Positions 30,084 through 39,132 are shown, numbered from the stretch's first letter. The stretch is 64,000 nucleotides of DNA from Candidatus Sulfopaludibacter sp. SbA3 (GCA_945890485.1 CAMDCN010000013.1:62001-126000); one strand, 5' to 3'. Notes: generated by a model from the sequence alone, not told the origin. Translations and numbers: made by a program.

Positions 30084-31289
30084 ATGGAGATTTTTAAAAA
30101 CACGAACTTCGACTTCCTGGGCAAGAAGATGCCCTTTATCATCGCCTCCATCGTTTTGACGGTTGTCGGTGTGGGAAGTCTCGTCCTTAAGGGCGGCCCC
30201 AAGTACGGCATCGACTTCAAAGGCGGTACCGTCACCACGGTCCGTTTCCAACAGACGCCGAACGAAGATCAAATCCGGAAGGCGCTCGGCGCCAAGATTC
30301 CGGGAGAGATTGTTGTGCAGCAGGTTACCGGCCAGAATGAGGTAATCATCTCGACGGACCTGCGCGACGAAAAAGAATTGAATGAGGCCCGCGCGGTGGT
30401 CTTCGACACGCTGAAGAACACCTTCGGCGCGGCGCAAGGCGACAAACTGGATATCAATACCGCGACTCAGGCGCAACTAGCCGACAAACTGCGCGGCCCG
30501 CTCGCCGCCACATCAGCCGCACCGACCGAGCCTCAGCTCCAGGAGATGGTGAAGAACATCCTCGCCTACCGTGACGCGGCTCCCCGCTCCGGCCTGCTCG
30601 GGAACCTGGACGCCCTTTCTGGTGTCAGTGGTATTACAGCTGAGGCAGTGAATGTGTTGAAGCAGCAAACCTATCCCGGCCCCTACACCATCCGCGGTTT
30701 CGACCTGGTTGGCCCGAGGGTGGGTAAGGAACTGCAATCGCAAGCTATCAATGCAACCTTGTTGGCCTTGGCTGGCATGTTGATCTACATCGCCTTCCGC
30801 TTTGAATTTGTTTACGGTTTGGCCGCCGTCATCGCGGTCTTTCATGACGTGATCATCACGCTTGGACTCTTCTCCCTTCTGGATAAAGAGATCTCCCTGA
30901 CGGTGATCGCGGCGCTCCTCACGCTCGTTGGCTTCTCGATGAATGACACCATCGTCATCTTCGATCGCATCCGCGAGAATCTGCCGCAAATGCGGCGGGA
31001 AAGTTTTGACAACGTCGTCAATCTCAGCATCAACCAGACGCTGAGCCGGACCATTCTGACGTCAGGCCTTACCTTCCTGACGGCACTCGCGCTATGGCTG
31101 TTCGGTGGACAGGTATTGAACGGATTCGCGTTCGCCCTGGTCGCCGGCATCATCTTCGGCACGTACTCCTCGATCTTTATCGCGGCTCCCATCCTGATTT
31201 ACCTTCGGGACTGGATGGAGAAACGGCGAAAGGGCAACGCACCCCCTGCTCCCGCTGTGACCCCGGTGAAGGCGAAAGCTCTGAAATAG
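30084..31289 (+). CDS. secF: Protein translocase subunit SecF with extra periplasmic insert
   Basis: A 401-residue protein, longer than typical SecF (about 300-320). TM1 is followed by GIDFKGGTV, and the C-terminal half has the five conserved segments with SMNDTIVIFDRIREN. Residues about 120-195 are an insertion in the periplasmic part. It has helix-hairpin-helix-like elements (DINTATQAQLADKL and LSGVSGITAEAVNVL) similar to ComEA-type repeats. The catalytic core is intact. SecF works with SecD in export at the inner membrane. Confidence 0.93.
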   Translation: MEIFKNTNFDFLGKKMPFIIASIVLTVVGVGSLVLKGGPKYGIDFKGGTVTTVRFQQTPNEDQIRKALGAKIPGEIVVQQVTGQNEVIISTDLRDEKELNEARAVVFDTLKNTFGAAQGDKLDINTATQAQLADKLRGPLAATSAAPTEPQLQEMVKNILAYRDAAPRSGLLGNLDALSGVSGITAEAVNVLKQQTYPGPYTIRGFDLVGPRVGKELQSQAINATLLALAGMLIYIAFRFEFVYGLAAVIAVFHDVIITLGLFSLLDKEISLTVIAALLTLVGFSMNDTIVIFDRIRENLPQMRRESFDNVVNLSINQTLSRTILTSGLTFLTALALWLFGGQVLNGFAFALVAGIIFGTYSSIFIAAPILIYLRDWMEKRRKGNAPPAPAVTPVKAKALK

Positions 31290-31418
31290 TATCGCTCTTG
31301 TTGTTGTCAAGTAGTCCCGTCGACCTCTGTTCCAATGCTCGGGAACGGCGCCGACTAGAAGTCCTCCCACCTCAACGCGCTCCGCTACTCTGGCTGCGGG
31401 GCCGAAAGGATAACGGAA

Positions 31419-32177
31419 ATGTTTGATCAGACATTCGTCGATGGCACCGGGAAAACTAATAAGCCCTGGACCGTTTTTGTCTCCTTCCTCATCCAGGCAG
31501 TTCTACTCACCGTCTTGGTGGTCCTGCCGATGTGGTTCTTCGAGGGCCTGCAACCGGCGCAACTGGCAAGTATGCTGGTCGCGCCGCCACCACCACCTCC
31601 TCCCCCTCCTCCTCCGCCTGCCGCCGCACCCGTCAAGGTCGTAAAGGTGATTCCGCGTCAGTTCGACGCCAACCGCCTGATGGCGCCCAAGCAGATCCCG
31701 AAAGAGATCGCGATGATTAAGGAAGAGGAGCTCCCGCCCCCCATGGGTGGAGCCGTCGTCGGGGGCGTCCCCGGCGGTGTTCCCGGAGGCGTTCCTGGTG
31801 GTGTGATCGGTGGTATTATCGGTGGCGTTCCGTCCGCCGCCCCGCCCCCTCCGCCTCCGAAGGAAGTTCCGAAGCCGAAACCGACCGGTCCGATTCGCGT
31901 GGGCGGTAACGTCCAGGCTGCCAATCTGATCCGTCAGGTCCGGCCCAACTATCCTCCGCTGGCCAAGCAGGCCCGCATTCAAGGTGTCGTGCGTTTCAAC
32001 GCGATCATCTCGAAGGATGGCACCATTCAAAATCTGCAGATGATGAGCGGCCACCCGCTGCTCGTTCCCGCCGCGACCGATGCCGTCCGGCAGTGGGTCT
32101 ATAAACCCACCTTGCTGAACGGGGAAGCCGTGGAAGTGCAGACCCAGATCGACGTGAACTTCACGTTGAGCAATTAA
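31419..32177 (+). CDS. Energy transducer TonB
   Basis: A 252-residue protein: an N-terminal membrane anchor (about 18-45, FVSFLIQAVLLTVLVVLPMW), a run of 12 prolines (about 56-67), a proline/glycine linker with repeated GGVPGG units (about 110-140), and the TonB C-terminal domain (about 165-252, RPNYPPLAKQARIQGVV, WVYKPTLLNGEAVEV). TonB passes proton-motive-force energy from ExbBD to outer-membrane receptors, of which three are in this window. First gene of a tonB-exbB-exbD-exbD set. Confidence 0.93.
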   Translation: MFDQTFVDGTGKTNKPWTVFVSFLIQAVLLTVLVVLPMWFFEGLQPAQLASMLVAPPPPPPPPPPPPAAAPVKVVKVIPRQFDANRLMAPKQIPKEIAMIKEEELPPPMGGAVVGGVPGGVPGGVPGGVIGGIIGGVPSAAPPPPPPKEVPKPKPTGPIRVGGNVQAANLIRQVRPNYPPLAKQARIQGVVRFNAIISKDGTIQNLQMMSGHPLLVPAATDAVRQWVYKPTLLNGEAVEVQTQIDVNFTLSN

Positions 32178-32191
32178 CCGTTCACGTAAGA

Positions 32192-32205
32192 AACGGAATT
32201 CCGTT
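32192..32205. repeat. Perfect 14-base palindrome after tonB
   Basis: AACGGAATTCCGTT reads the same on both strands and lies 15 bases after the tonB stop. It could be a protein-binding site or form a short stem in RNA. Confidence 0.35.
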
Positions 32206-32253
32206 CGCGCAGTACCCGAGCCGCCGAAATCCATGAGGAAGGCGTGCGGCTCA

Positions 32254-32267
32254 CCCACTTCGGTGGG
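32254..32267 (+). other. UUCG-loop hairpin between tonB and exbB
   Basis: CCCAC (32254-32258), TTCG loop, GTGGG (32263-32267) form a stable tetraloop hairpin in the tonB-exbB spacer, about 60 bases ahead of the exbB ATG. No U-run follows, so it is more likely an mRNA processing or stability element than a terminator. Confidence 0.45.
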
Positions 32268-32326
32268 ACCAAACCCGCCGGGACACCGGCTACTTATTCC
32301 AAAAATTCAACTCGCAGGAGATTAGC

Positions 32327-33058
32327 ATGATCATTCAGTTGCAGGTATGGGCTCTGTTTCTGATCCAGGAAGGTGGCGTCTCGTTCGATCCGGCCGACAT
32401 GTGGGCCCAGATGGGCTGGATGGCCCGGTTCGTCGTCATCGCGCTGTTCATTATGTCCGCTTGGTCGATCGGTGTAATGATCGACCGTCTGATCGCATTT
32501 AACGCCGCTCGCACGCAGAGCCGCGCATTTGCTCCCGCCGTCGCCGGCGCTCTCCGGGAAGGCAAACTCGATGAAGCCATCAAGATTGCTGACCGTTACA
32601 AGAAGTCGCACCTCGCCAAGGTCGTCGTTGCTGGTTTGCAGGAATTCCAGGCTCACAATCAGGGCGACATCTCTGGGGAAACCATCGAAGCTTCCCGCCG
32701 CGCTCTCGAACGCGCTGAAGCGATCGTTCAGGCTGAACTGAAGCGTGGCGTCAGCGCACTGGCTACCATCGGTTCCACCGCGCCGTTCGTCGGCCTGTTC
32801 GGTACCGTCGTCGGCATCATCAACGCGTTCCAAGGTATCGCTGCTGAAAAGTCCACCGGCCTCGGCGCCGTCGCCGGCGGTATTTCGGAAGCGCTCGTCG
32901 CGACCGCTATCGGTCTCTTCGTGGCTATCCCGGCCGTCATGGTGTTCAACTACTTCAACAGCCGCCTCGAAGCGTTCAACGTGGAAATGGGCAACTCCTC
33001 TTCCGAATTGATCGACTATTTCATCAAGCGCGCGTCGCGCACCAGCGCGAAGCACTAA
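32327..33058 (+). CDS. exbB: MotA/TolQ/ExbB proton channel protein
   Basis: A 243-residue protein with three membrane segments (about 27-48, 145-170 and 190-215). The [16 protein letters not shown] motif and the [15 protein letters not shown] segment are hallmarks of the family. It forms the stator with ExbD and drives TonB. GGAG lies before the ATG. ExbB rather than TolQ is inferred from tonB and exbD next to it. Confidence 0.93.
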   Translation: MIIQLQVWALFLIQEGGVSFDPADMWAQMGWMARFVVIALFIMSAWSIGVMIDRLIAFNAARTQSRAFAPAVAGALREGKLDEAIKIADRYKKSHLAKVVVAGLQEFQAHNQGDISGETIEASRRALERAEAIVQAELKRGVSALATIGSTAPFVGLFGTVVGIINAFQGIAAEKSTGLGAVAGGISEALVATAIGLFVAIPAVMVFNYFNSRLEAFNVEMGNSSSELIDYFIKRASRTSAKH

Positions 33059-33092
33059 GCTTCTTTCTTCTGTCGAGTTGAATCCGGAGCCC

Positions 33093-33113
33093 GGCCGGGC
33101 CCTCTGCCCGGCC
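33093..33113 (+). other. GC-rich hairpin between exbB and exbD
   Basis: GGCCGGGC (33093-33100) and GCCCGGCC (33106-33113) pair perfectly over a 5-base loop. It lies between the exbB stop and the exbD ribosome binding site. With no U-run it may slow or protect the mRNA and so set ExbB above ExbD, as in other bacteria where ExbB is in excess. Confidence 0.5.
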
Positions 33114-33138
33114 GGATCCAGACTAAGGAGATTCCCTC

Positions 33139-33609
33139 ATGTCGATCGTAATTGGACAGTCCCACCGCAAAAAGAATACGGCCCCGCCGCCCGTGTCGGA
33201 CATCAACGTCACCCCCTTGGTGGACGTGATGCTCGTCATGCTCATCATTTTCATGGTTATCACCCCGATGCTCTCGAAGGGAATCACCGTTGAACTTGTG
33301 CAAACGAAGAACCCCATCGCCATGCAGGCTGCCGACAAAGAGGACGCAATCCTCGTTTCGGTCACCCGTGACGGCAAGGTGTACCTCGGTAGCGATCAGT
33401 TCAACGACCTGCCGACCCTGGGCACCAAAGTGAAGGATCAGCTAACCAATCGTGTCGACAAGACCGTCTACTTGAAAAGCGACTCCCGCGCTCGTTACGA
33501 GCGGGTGGTCGAAGTCCTGGATAACCTCCGGGCGTTTCAGGTGGATCAAATCGGTCTGTTGACGGAACAGATTAAAGAAGGCGACGCTATGGCCGCCCCG
33601 GGCGTCTAG
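33139..33609 (+). CDS. ExbD/TolR biopolymer transport protein, first copy
   Basis: A 156-residue protein with a single N-terminal membrane helix (NVTPLVDVMLVMLIIFMVIT) containing the essential Asp29, and a periplasmic domain to the end. AAGGAG precedes the ATG. ExbD transfers protons with ExbB and moves TonB. A second, diverged copy follows 33 bases later. Confidence 0.93.
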   Translation: MSIVIGQSHRKKNTAPPPVSDINVTPLVDVMLVMLIIFMVITPMLSKGITVELVQTKNPIAMQAADKEDAILVSVTRDGKVYLGSDQFNDLPTLGTKVKDQLTNRVDKTVYLKSDSRARYERVVEVLDNLRAFQVDQIGLLTEQIKEGDAMAAPGV

Positions 33610-33642
33610 CCCGGCTCATTCCTCTTCCGAAGGAGCATTCTT

Positions 33643-34074
33643 ATGTCAATGTCAACAGGCGGCGGCGGCAAGGGACCGCAAGCCGACATCAATATGACCC
33701 CCCTGATTGACGTGCTGCTTGTGTTGCTGATCATCTTCATGGTCATCACGCCGCTCACGCCGAAGGGATTGGACGCCCTGGTTCCGCAGCCGCCACCCCC
33801 GAACCAGCCTCCTCCTCCGCCCGATCAGGATCGCACCGTCGTGATCATCATCGCCAAGGACAAGTCCATCAAGCTCAACAGCGAAGATGTGCTTGAACAA
33901 AATCTCGAAGAGCGCTTGAAGAAAGTGTTCTCCACTCGCGCCGAGCGTGTGGTCTTCGTGAAGGGCGATCCGGATCTTGAGTTCCAGTATGTCGCTCGTG
34001 CCATTGACATCGCTAAGGGCGCTGGCATCGACAAAGTGGGCCTCATGACCCCGAAGATGGAGCAAGGACAGTAG
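33643..34074 (+). CDS. ExbD/TolR biopolymer transport protein, second copy
   Basis: A 143-residue protein with the ExbD helix (NMTPLIDVLLVLLIIFMVIT, Asp23) after a Gly-rich N-terminus. It carries a proline-rich segment right after the helix (PPPPNQPPPPPD) that the first copy lacks, and a periplasmic domain follows. A clear AAGGAG site precedes it. Two ExbD copies beside one ExbB suggest either a mixed stator or two receptor sets. Confidence 0.92.
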   Translation: MSMSTGGGGKGPQADINMTPLIDVLLVLLIIFMVITPLTPKGLDALVPQPPPPNQPPPPPDQDRTVVIIIAKDKSIKLNSEDVLEQNLEERLKKVFSTRAERVVFVKGDPDLEFQYVARAIDIAKGAGIDKVGLMTPKMEQGQ

Positions 34075-34089
34075 GAGAACGCAAACCGT

Positions 34090-34905
34090 ATGATGAAAAC
34101 TCTCCTCACCCTAGCCGCTTGCGGCGCCCTCCTTCTCTCCGCCACGGGCTGCCAAAAGCTCAAGGCCCGCGATAATCTGAACAAGGGTGTTCGCGCCTAC
34201 AAGAACACGAAGTACGCCGAAGCAGTGAAGTCCTTCCAGGAAGCCGTCGAACTCGACCCCGAGTTCACCACCGCTCGGCTCTATTTGGCAACCGCCTACA
34301 TGAGCCAGTGGATCCCCGGCGCCGAATCGGAAGAGAATATGAAGTTTGCCAAGGCGGCTCAGGATAACTTCCAGTTGGTCCTCGACAAGGATCCCAACGA
34401 CAAACTCGCCATCGCCTCCATCGCTTCTCTCTACTACAACCAGAAGAAGTTCCAGGAAGCGAAAGAATGGAATGAGCGCCTGCTGAAAGTCGACGCCCAG
34501 AACAAGGAAGCCCTCTACACCCTCGGCGTTATCGCCTGGGGCAAGGCCTACCCGGTTCGCGGCGAAGCTCGCGCCAAGCTCAGCATGAAGCCGGAAGATC
34601 CGGGTCCCCTCAAGGACAAAAAGGTTCGGGAAGAAGTTCGGGAAAAGAATTTGGCCATCGTTCAGGACGGCCTGAAGCAGCTCGAAGCGGCTGTTCAGGT
34701 TGACCCTGACTACGATGACGCCTACGCCTATCTCAACCTGATGCACCGCGAATTGGCCGACCTCGCTGATACTCCCGAGGAGTATAAGAAAGAGCTCGAA
34801 CTGGCCGACAACTACGTGCAGAAGGCCCTCGAAGCGAAGAAGCGGAAAGCGGAAGCGCTCGAGAAGAAGGCCGCTGGCGGCATCATTCAAGACCCGTCTA
34901 AGTAA
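34090..34905 (+). CDS. TPR-repeat lipoprotein
   Basis: A 271-residue protein with a lipoprotein signal (LSATGC, Cys21) and TPR repeats (about 30-235; DNLNKGVRAYKNTKYAEAV, FQEAVELDPEFTTARLYL). It follows exbD closely (15 bases) and may be part of the TonB system operon, perhaps an assembly or docking factor. The C-terminus is rich in Lys, Glu and Ala. ATG 34093 is an equal start. Confidence 0.85.
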   Translation: MMKTLLTLAACGALLLSATGCQKLKARDNLNKGVRAYKNTKYAEAVKSFQEAVELDPEFTTARLYLATAYMSQWIPGAESEENMKFAKAAQDNFQLVLDKDPNDKLAIASIASLYYNQKKFQEAKEWNERLLKVDAQNKEALYTLGVIAWGKAYPVRGEARAKLSMKPEDPGPLKDKKVREEVREKNLAIVQDGLKQLEAAVQVDPDYDDAYAYLNLMHRELADLADTPEEYKKELELADNYVQKALEAKKRKAEALEKKAAGGIIQDPSK

Positions 34906-34961
34906 ATAATGGTGACCGGCTGGTCTCGCAGCGTGTACTCTGAAAGGAAAGGGGTCTCGCT

Positions 34962-37190
34962 GTGAGTCAGCCGGTCGATCTGTCTAGTCCCGCCCCATTG
35001 AGTCCAATGGATCCTGCCCTGGCCGCTCGATTTGAAGAGCTGGTGGCCAAGTACTCGAAGCTTCGTCCCACCGAGAACGTAGCTCCGCTGCGTGAGGCTT
35101 TTGCCTACGCCGCTCTTCACCACACCGGCCAAACGCGCTCCTCCGGCGAGCCCTACATGGCCCACCCCCTCGAAGTCGCCCACATTTTGTGCGACATGTC
35201 GATGGATCTCGTCTGCCTCGAAACCGGCTTGCTCCACGACACGGTGGAGGATACCTCCGTTACGGTCGACGACGTCCGCAAGCTCTTCGGTAGCGAAGTC
35301 GCGCAGTGCGTCGACGGCGTCACCAAACTCGCGAAACTCAATTTCTACTCCCGCGAAGAACGCCAAGCCGAGAGCGTCCGCAAGATGCTGCTGGCGATGG
35401 TCAATGACATTCGCGTCGTTCTCGTCAAGCTCGCCGACCGCCTCCACAATATGCGGACCATGGCGTCGCTCAGCCGGGAACGCCAAGAGCGCATCGCCCA
35501 GGAAACGCTCGAAATCTACGCCCCCATTGCCCATCGCCTCGGCATGGGGAAAATCCGCGCTGAGCTCGAAGACCTCGGCTTTCGCTACCTCGACCCGCCC
35601 GCCTTCGAAGAGGTCACCGAGGCCATCGAATCGAAACGTCGCGCCACGCAAGGCGTGCTCGAAGAGATCCGCCACGCCGTCGAGGTCAAACTCGCTCGCG
35701 AGAACATTCCCGCCCGCATCGAAGCCCGTTTGAAGCGTCCCTTCAGCGTCTATCAGAAGTTAAAGCGCCAGAAGATCAGCATCGATCAGGTCTACGACCT
35801 CCTCGCTCTCCGCATCATCACCGACAACGTCAAGAACTGCTACGGCGCGCTTGGCACCATCCACGGCGAGTGGACTCCCATCCCCGGCCGCATCAAAGAC
35901 TTCATCGCCATCCCCCGTCCGAATCTCTACCAATCACTTCACACCTCCGTCATCGGTCCCGGTGGCCAGGCCTTCGAAGTGCAGATCCGCACCGAGGAGA
36001 TGCATCGCATCGCCGAAGAGGGCATCGCGGCCCATTGGAAGTACAAAGAAGGCAACAAGGGCGGCCAGACCGGCGAACACCAGGTGGCCTGGCTCCGCCA
36101 GCTCGTCGAATGGCAGCAGGATGTCCGCGATCCCGGCGAGTTCATGTCGACCCTCAAGGTCGATCTCTACCCCGAAGAGGTCTACGCCTTCACGCCGCGC
36201 GGCAAGGTCATCATTCTCCCCCGCGGCGCCTCCCCCATCGACTTCGCCTACGCCATCCACTCCGACATCGGTCACCTTTGTGTCGGCGCCAAGATCAACG
36301 GCCGCATCGTCCCGCTGAAGTACGAGCTCAAGAACGGCGACGTCGTCGATATTCTCACCCAGCAAGGCCACACCCCGTCCAAGGACTGGCTCAACTTCGT
36401 CAAGACGTCGAAGGCGCGCAATCGCATTAAGCACGTCATCAACACGACGGAGCGCGCCAAAGCTGTCGAGATCGGCGAAAAGCACCTTGAAAAAGAGGCC
36501 CGCCGCCTCGGCGTCCAATGGAAGAAGATCACCAAGGAGCAGATCGAAAAGGTCGCCCACGATTACGGCTTCGGCAAAATGGAGGATCTCCATGCCGCCC
36601 TCGGCTACGGCAAATTCTCCCCCCGTCAGGTGCTCCAACAACTTGCTCCGGAACAGGTAGCCGCAGCCGAGGCCGTCGAAGCGCCTCCCGCGCCGGTCGC
36701 TCCCCCTCCCGCCAATCTCGACGACAAGGATCTCGTCCTCAAAGTCCGCGGCGTCGACGACATCATGGTCTACCGGGCCAAATGCTGCAATCCCATCCGC
36801 GGCGAAGCCATCGTCGGCTACATCACCCGCGGCAAAGGTGTCGCCGTCCACTCCGTCAACTGCAGCAACGTCCAGAACCTGATGTACGAAGTAGAGCGCA
36901 AGATCGAGGTCGAATGGGCCCGCGCTGTCAACGAGACCTTCCTCGTAAAGCTCGTCATCTACACCGACGACCGGCCCGGCATACTCAACCAGCTCACCAG
37001 CTCCCTATTCAACGAAGGGACCAATATCCGAACCCTGGAAGCGCAACCGGACGAATCCCGCAGTGACGGCAGCGCCATCGTCAACGTGGCCATCGACGTC
37101 CGTGATAAGAAGCAACTCGAACGCATCGTCAACTCCGTCCGCCGCATCAGCGGCGTTCGCGACGTCGAACGTTCCCAATCCAACTCATGA
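34962..37190 (+). CDS. relA/spoT: Bifunctional (p)ppGpp synthetase/hydrolase
   Basis: A 742-residue protein starting at GTG 34962 with AGGAAAGGGG upstream. Domains in order: HD hydrolase (about 45-200; LLHDTVEDT, RLHNMRTM), synthetase (about 240-355; FIAIPRPNLYQSLHTS), TGS (about 405-465; VYAFTPRGKVIILPRGA), an intermediate helical region with a Cys-containing part (RAKCCNPIRGE), and a C-terminal ACT (about 665-740; DRPGILNQLTSSL). Both catalytic halves look intact, so it should make and degrade the stringent-response alarmone. Overlaps the DUF971 gene as ATGA. Confidence 0.96.
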   Translation: MSQPVDLSSPAPLSPMDPALAARFEELVAKYSKLRPTENVAPLREAFAYAALHHTGQTRSSGEPYMAHPLEVAHILCDMSMDLVCLETGLLHDTVEDTSVTVDDVRKLFGSEVAQCVDGVTKLAKLNFYSREERQAESVRKMLLAMVNDIRVVLVKLADRLHNMRTMASLSRERQERIAQETLEIYAPIAHRLGMGKIRAELEDLGFRYLDPPAFEEVTEAIESKRRATQGVLEEIRHAVEVKLARENIPARIEARLKRPFSVYQKLKRQKISIDQVYDLLALRIITDNVKNCYGALGTIHGEWTPIPGRIKDFIAIPRPNLYQSLHTSVIGPGGQAFEVQIRTEEMHRIAEEGIAAHWKYKEGNKGGQTGEHQVAWLRQLVEWQQDVRDPGEFMSTLKVDLYPEEVYAFTPRGKVIILPRGASPIDFAYAIHSDIGHLCVGAKINGRIVPLKYELKNGDVVDILTQQGHTPSKDWLNFVKTSKARNRIKHVINTTERAKAVEIGEKHLEKEARRLGVQWKKITKEQIEKVAHDYGFGKMEDLHAALGYGKFSPRQVLQQLAPEQVAAAEAVEAPPAPVAPPPANLDDKDLVLKVRGVDDIMVYRAKCCNPIRGEAIVGYITRGKGVAVHSVNCSNVQNLMYEVERKIEVEWARAVNETFLVKLVIYTDDRPGILNQLTSSLFNEGTNIRTLEAQPDESRSDGSAIVNVAIDVRDKKQLERIVNSVRRISGVRDVERSQSNS

Positions 37191-37510
37191 ACCCCGAACA
37201 CATCGCCATCTCGAAATCGAAAGGCATCGAGATCGACTGGGAAGGCGGCGAGCACTCCAGCTTCCCCGTCGAACTCCTCCGCTCCGAATGCCCTTGTGCC
37301 ACGTGCACCGGCGCCCATGGCACAGAACCCCAAAAGTGGGTGCCAGACCCAAGTCCCTTCCAGATGTATAAGCCCCGCATCGCGATGGAGAGCGTGGAAG
37401 CCGTCGGCAACTACGCCATCCGCATCCATTGGAACGACGGCCACAAAACCGGAATCTACTCCTACGACCATCTCTATAAGATCCGGCCGCAGGCAACGCC
37501 CCCAACCTAG
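37187..37510 (+). CDS. DUF971 domain-containing protein
   Basis: A 107-residue protein made up of a single DUF971 domain, with ELLRSECPCATC near the N-terminus, and WNDGHKTGIYSYDHLYKI at the C-terminus. The domain is related to the N-terminal part of gamma-butyrobetaine hydroxylase, and stand-alone members often work in iron-sulfur or folate-linked steps. The overlap with relA/spoT suggests co-translation. No clear function. Confidence 0.85.
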   Translation: MNPEHIAISKSKGIEIDWEGGEHSSFPVELLRSECPCATCTGAHGTEPQKWVPDPSPFQMYKPRIAMESVEAVGNYAIRIHWNDGHKTGIYSYDHLYKIRPQATPPT

Positions 37511-37971
37511 TCCGGCATATTCTGGGCCATCTCGGCCAGCAGCTCCCGCTCGCCGTCGCTAAATCGGTCTTTCATCCGCGGAGTCGCCAGGAACTTTTTC
37601 CGGCCTTCCGGATCCAGCTTCCGCAAATGGGTCAATGCCCGGCGTCCATCCACGCGCTTCTCCGTTGGCATGGTCTCGTTAAACTTCCGCACCAGCCCGC
37701 GCAGGTTCTCCTGCTGCTCCGGCTTCATCTGCCGGAAGTTCTCGAAGGAACCCTGCAGACGTTGCTTGCGCGCCGGCGCCATGCGGTTCCAGCGGTCGAG
37801 CCGCTGTTCCATGATCCGCCGCCGCACCGGCGGCATATCCTGCAGCGCCCGTTCCCGCTCCTCCGGCGCCATCCGCCGCAGCTTTTCTAGAGCCCGCGCC
37901 TGCTGGGCCGGCGGTTGGGCCCACAGCCCCATGGCTACCACGCCCAATGCGATCAGAATTCGGATCATCAT
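37507..37971 (-). CDS. DUF3106-like secreted protein
   Basis: A 154-residue protein with a signal peptide (about 1-18, GLWAQ) and a basic, Arg/Glu/Met-rich helical region with repeated units such as RMAPEERERALQDM, RWNRMAPARKQRLQG and RQMKPEQQENLRG, as in DUF3106. It overlaps the anti-sigma gene (ATGA) and closes the sigma/anti-sigma set, so it may be a periplasmic sensor or modulator of that pathway. It is convergent, by 4 bases, with DUF971. Confidence 0.8.
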   Translation of the reverse strand: MMIRILIALGVVAMGLWAQPPAQQARALEKLRRMAPEERERALQDMPPVRRRIMEQRLDRWNRMAPARKQRLQGSFENFRQMKPEQQENLRGLVRKFNETMPTEKRVDGRRALTHLRKLDPEGRKKFLATPRMKDRFSDGERELLAEMAQNMPD

Positions 37972-38474
37972 AAGCTGGTTTCCTCCTCGGGGGGCTCCAA
38001 CTGCCGTAGCATCTCCAGGTCTTCCAGCGCCCGTTCAGCCTGCTCAATCTCTTGCGCTTCCAATTTCACAGTCTGGCCCACGGGCTCGGTCCGGAACGGG
38101 TTTTCGATTGAGAGCGCCACGACCAACGTCAGCGCCAGCGCGCCCGCCGAAAGCACCGGCCGCCACCCCAGTCCGCCCTGCAGGAATTGACGCACCGGCT
38201 CCGTCCATCGCTGCCACACCGAAGGCTGCTCGGTCGACGCGATCCGGGCAAACAGCGCCGCATCGAAATCGGCCGACACCGGCTCCGCCTCCCACGCATC
38301 CATTGCGGCCCATACGGTCTGCTGCTCCGCCGCCCACGCCCTGCACTCCGCGCACGCCGTCAAATGCTGCTCGATCTGCGCTACCTGTTCTGCCTCCAGG
38401 GACCGCGCGCAGTACGACAGAAGGATCTCCGCGTTCCCGTTCTGCATCGGGCATTGATTGTTCTTCGCGTTCAT
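37968..38474 (-). CDS. Anti-sigma factor with zf-HC2 domain
   Basis: A 168-residue protein with a zinc-binding anti-sigma motif HLTACAEC (HxxxCxxC; with Cys22 ahead), a linker, and one membrane helix (about 108-128, LSAGALALTLVVALSI). It would hold the ECF sigma encoded upstream at the inner membrane. The C-terminal periplasmic part is short and acidic. It ends overlapping the DUF3106 gene. Confidence 0.85.
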   Translation of the reverse strand: MNAKNNQCPMQNGNAEILLSYCARSLEAEQVAQIEQHLTACAECRAWAAEQQTVWAAMDAWEAEPVSADFDAALFARIASTEQPSVWQRWTEPVRQFLQGGLGWRPVLSAGALALTLVVALSIENPFRTEPVGQTVKLEAQEIEQAERALEDLEMLRQLEPPEEETSL

Positions 38475-38491
38475 TTCATCCTCCTCGCCAC

Positions 38492-39085
38492 TTATTCCCG
38501 TCCGGCCATATGGGCCAGCTTCGCCCGTAGTGTCTCGTACGCCCGGAACAATAAACTCTTCACCGCGGACTCCGAAGATTCGAGTGCTGCTGCAATCTGG
38601 GCGTACTCCATTTCCTGATACTTATGCATCAACACGGCCGCCCTTTGCTTGGCAGGCAATAACTGGATCGCCCGGCGGATCTCCTCGAACTTGGCTTCCC
38701 GCACCATCATCTGCTCGACCGTCGGGGCCTCGGAGGCCACCTGCCGGCTCATCCCTTCGTCGCTTTCCTGGTCCAGGCTCTCCTGGTTTCGCTCATGCTT
38801 ACCGTCCCGGATGTGGTTCAGAGCCACATGGCTCGCAATCCGGAATAACCAGGTCGTAAACTTTGCCGTCGGCTCATAGCTCGCCCGGCTTCGGTACACC
38901 CGCAGGAACACTTCCTGCGCCAACTCCTCGGCCACCGCCTGATTCTGAATCATGCGGTATAGGAAGTGGATCACCGGCGTACGATGTTTCGCCAGCAGCA
39001 ACGCGAAACTCTGGGAGTCACCCTCCCGAACCCGCAACATCAGTTCGGCGTCGTGCTCGATCGTGGCCACGGCCATCATATCCAT
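38492..39085 (-). CDS. ECF RNA polymerase sigma factor
   Basis: A 197-residue sigma-70 family factor with region 2 (about 20-90; LAQEVFLRVYRSRASYEP, FTTWLFRIASHVALNHI) and region 4 (about 130-185; LLPAKQRAAVLMHKYQEM, AAALESSESAVKSLLFRA). It is followed by an anti-sigma factor 17 bases later, so activity is probably controlled by that protein. The regulon is not known. ATG codons at 39079 and 39076 are also possible starts. Confidence 0.9.
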   Translation of the reverse strand: MDMMAVATIEHDAELMLRVREGDSQSFALLLAKHRTPVIHFLYRMIQNQAVAEELAQEVFLRVYRSRASYEPTAKFTTWLFRIASHVALNHIRDGKHERNQESLDQESDEGMSRQVASEAPTVEQMMVREAKFEEIRRAIQLLPAKQRAAVLMHKYQEMEYAQIAAALESSESAVKSLLFRAYETLRAKLAHMAGRE

Positions 39086-39132
39086 CTGAACCCACTGTCT
39101 CGTGAAAGGTTGCGGTCCCGGCTGTTACAAAT

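Noticed and set aside
31750-31830. Tandem GGVPGG repeats taken as a DNA repeat element
   Set aside because: The repeats are coding and are the flexible linker of TonB; not a mobile or CRISPR repeat.
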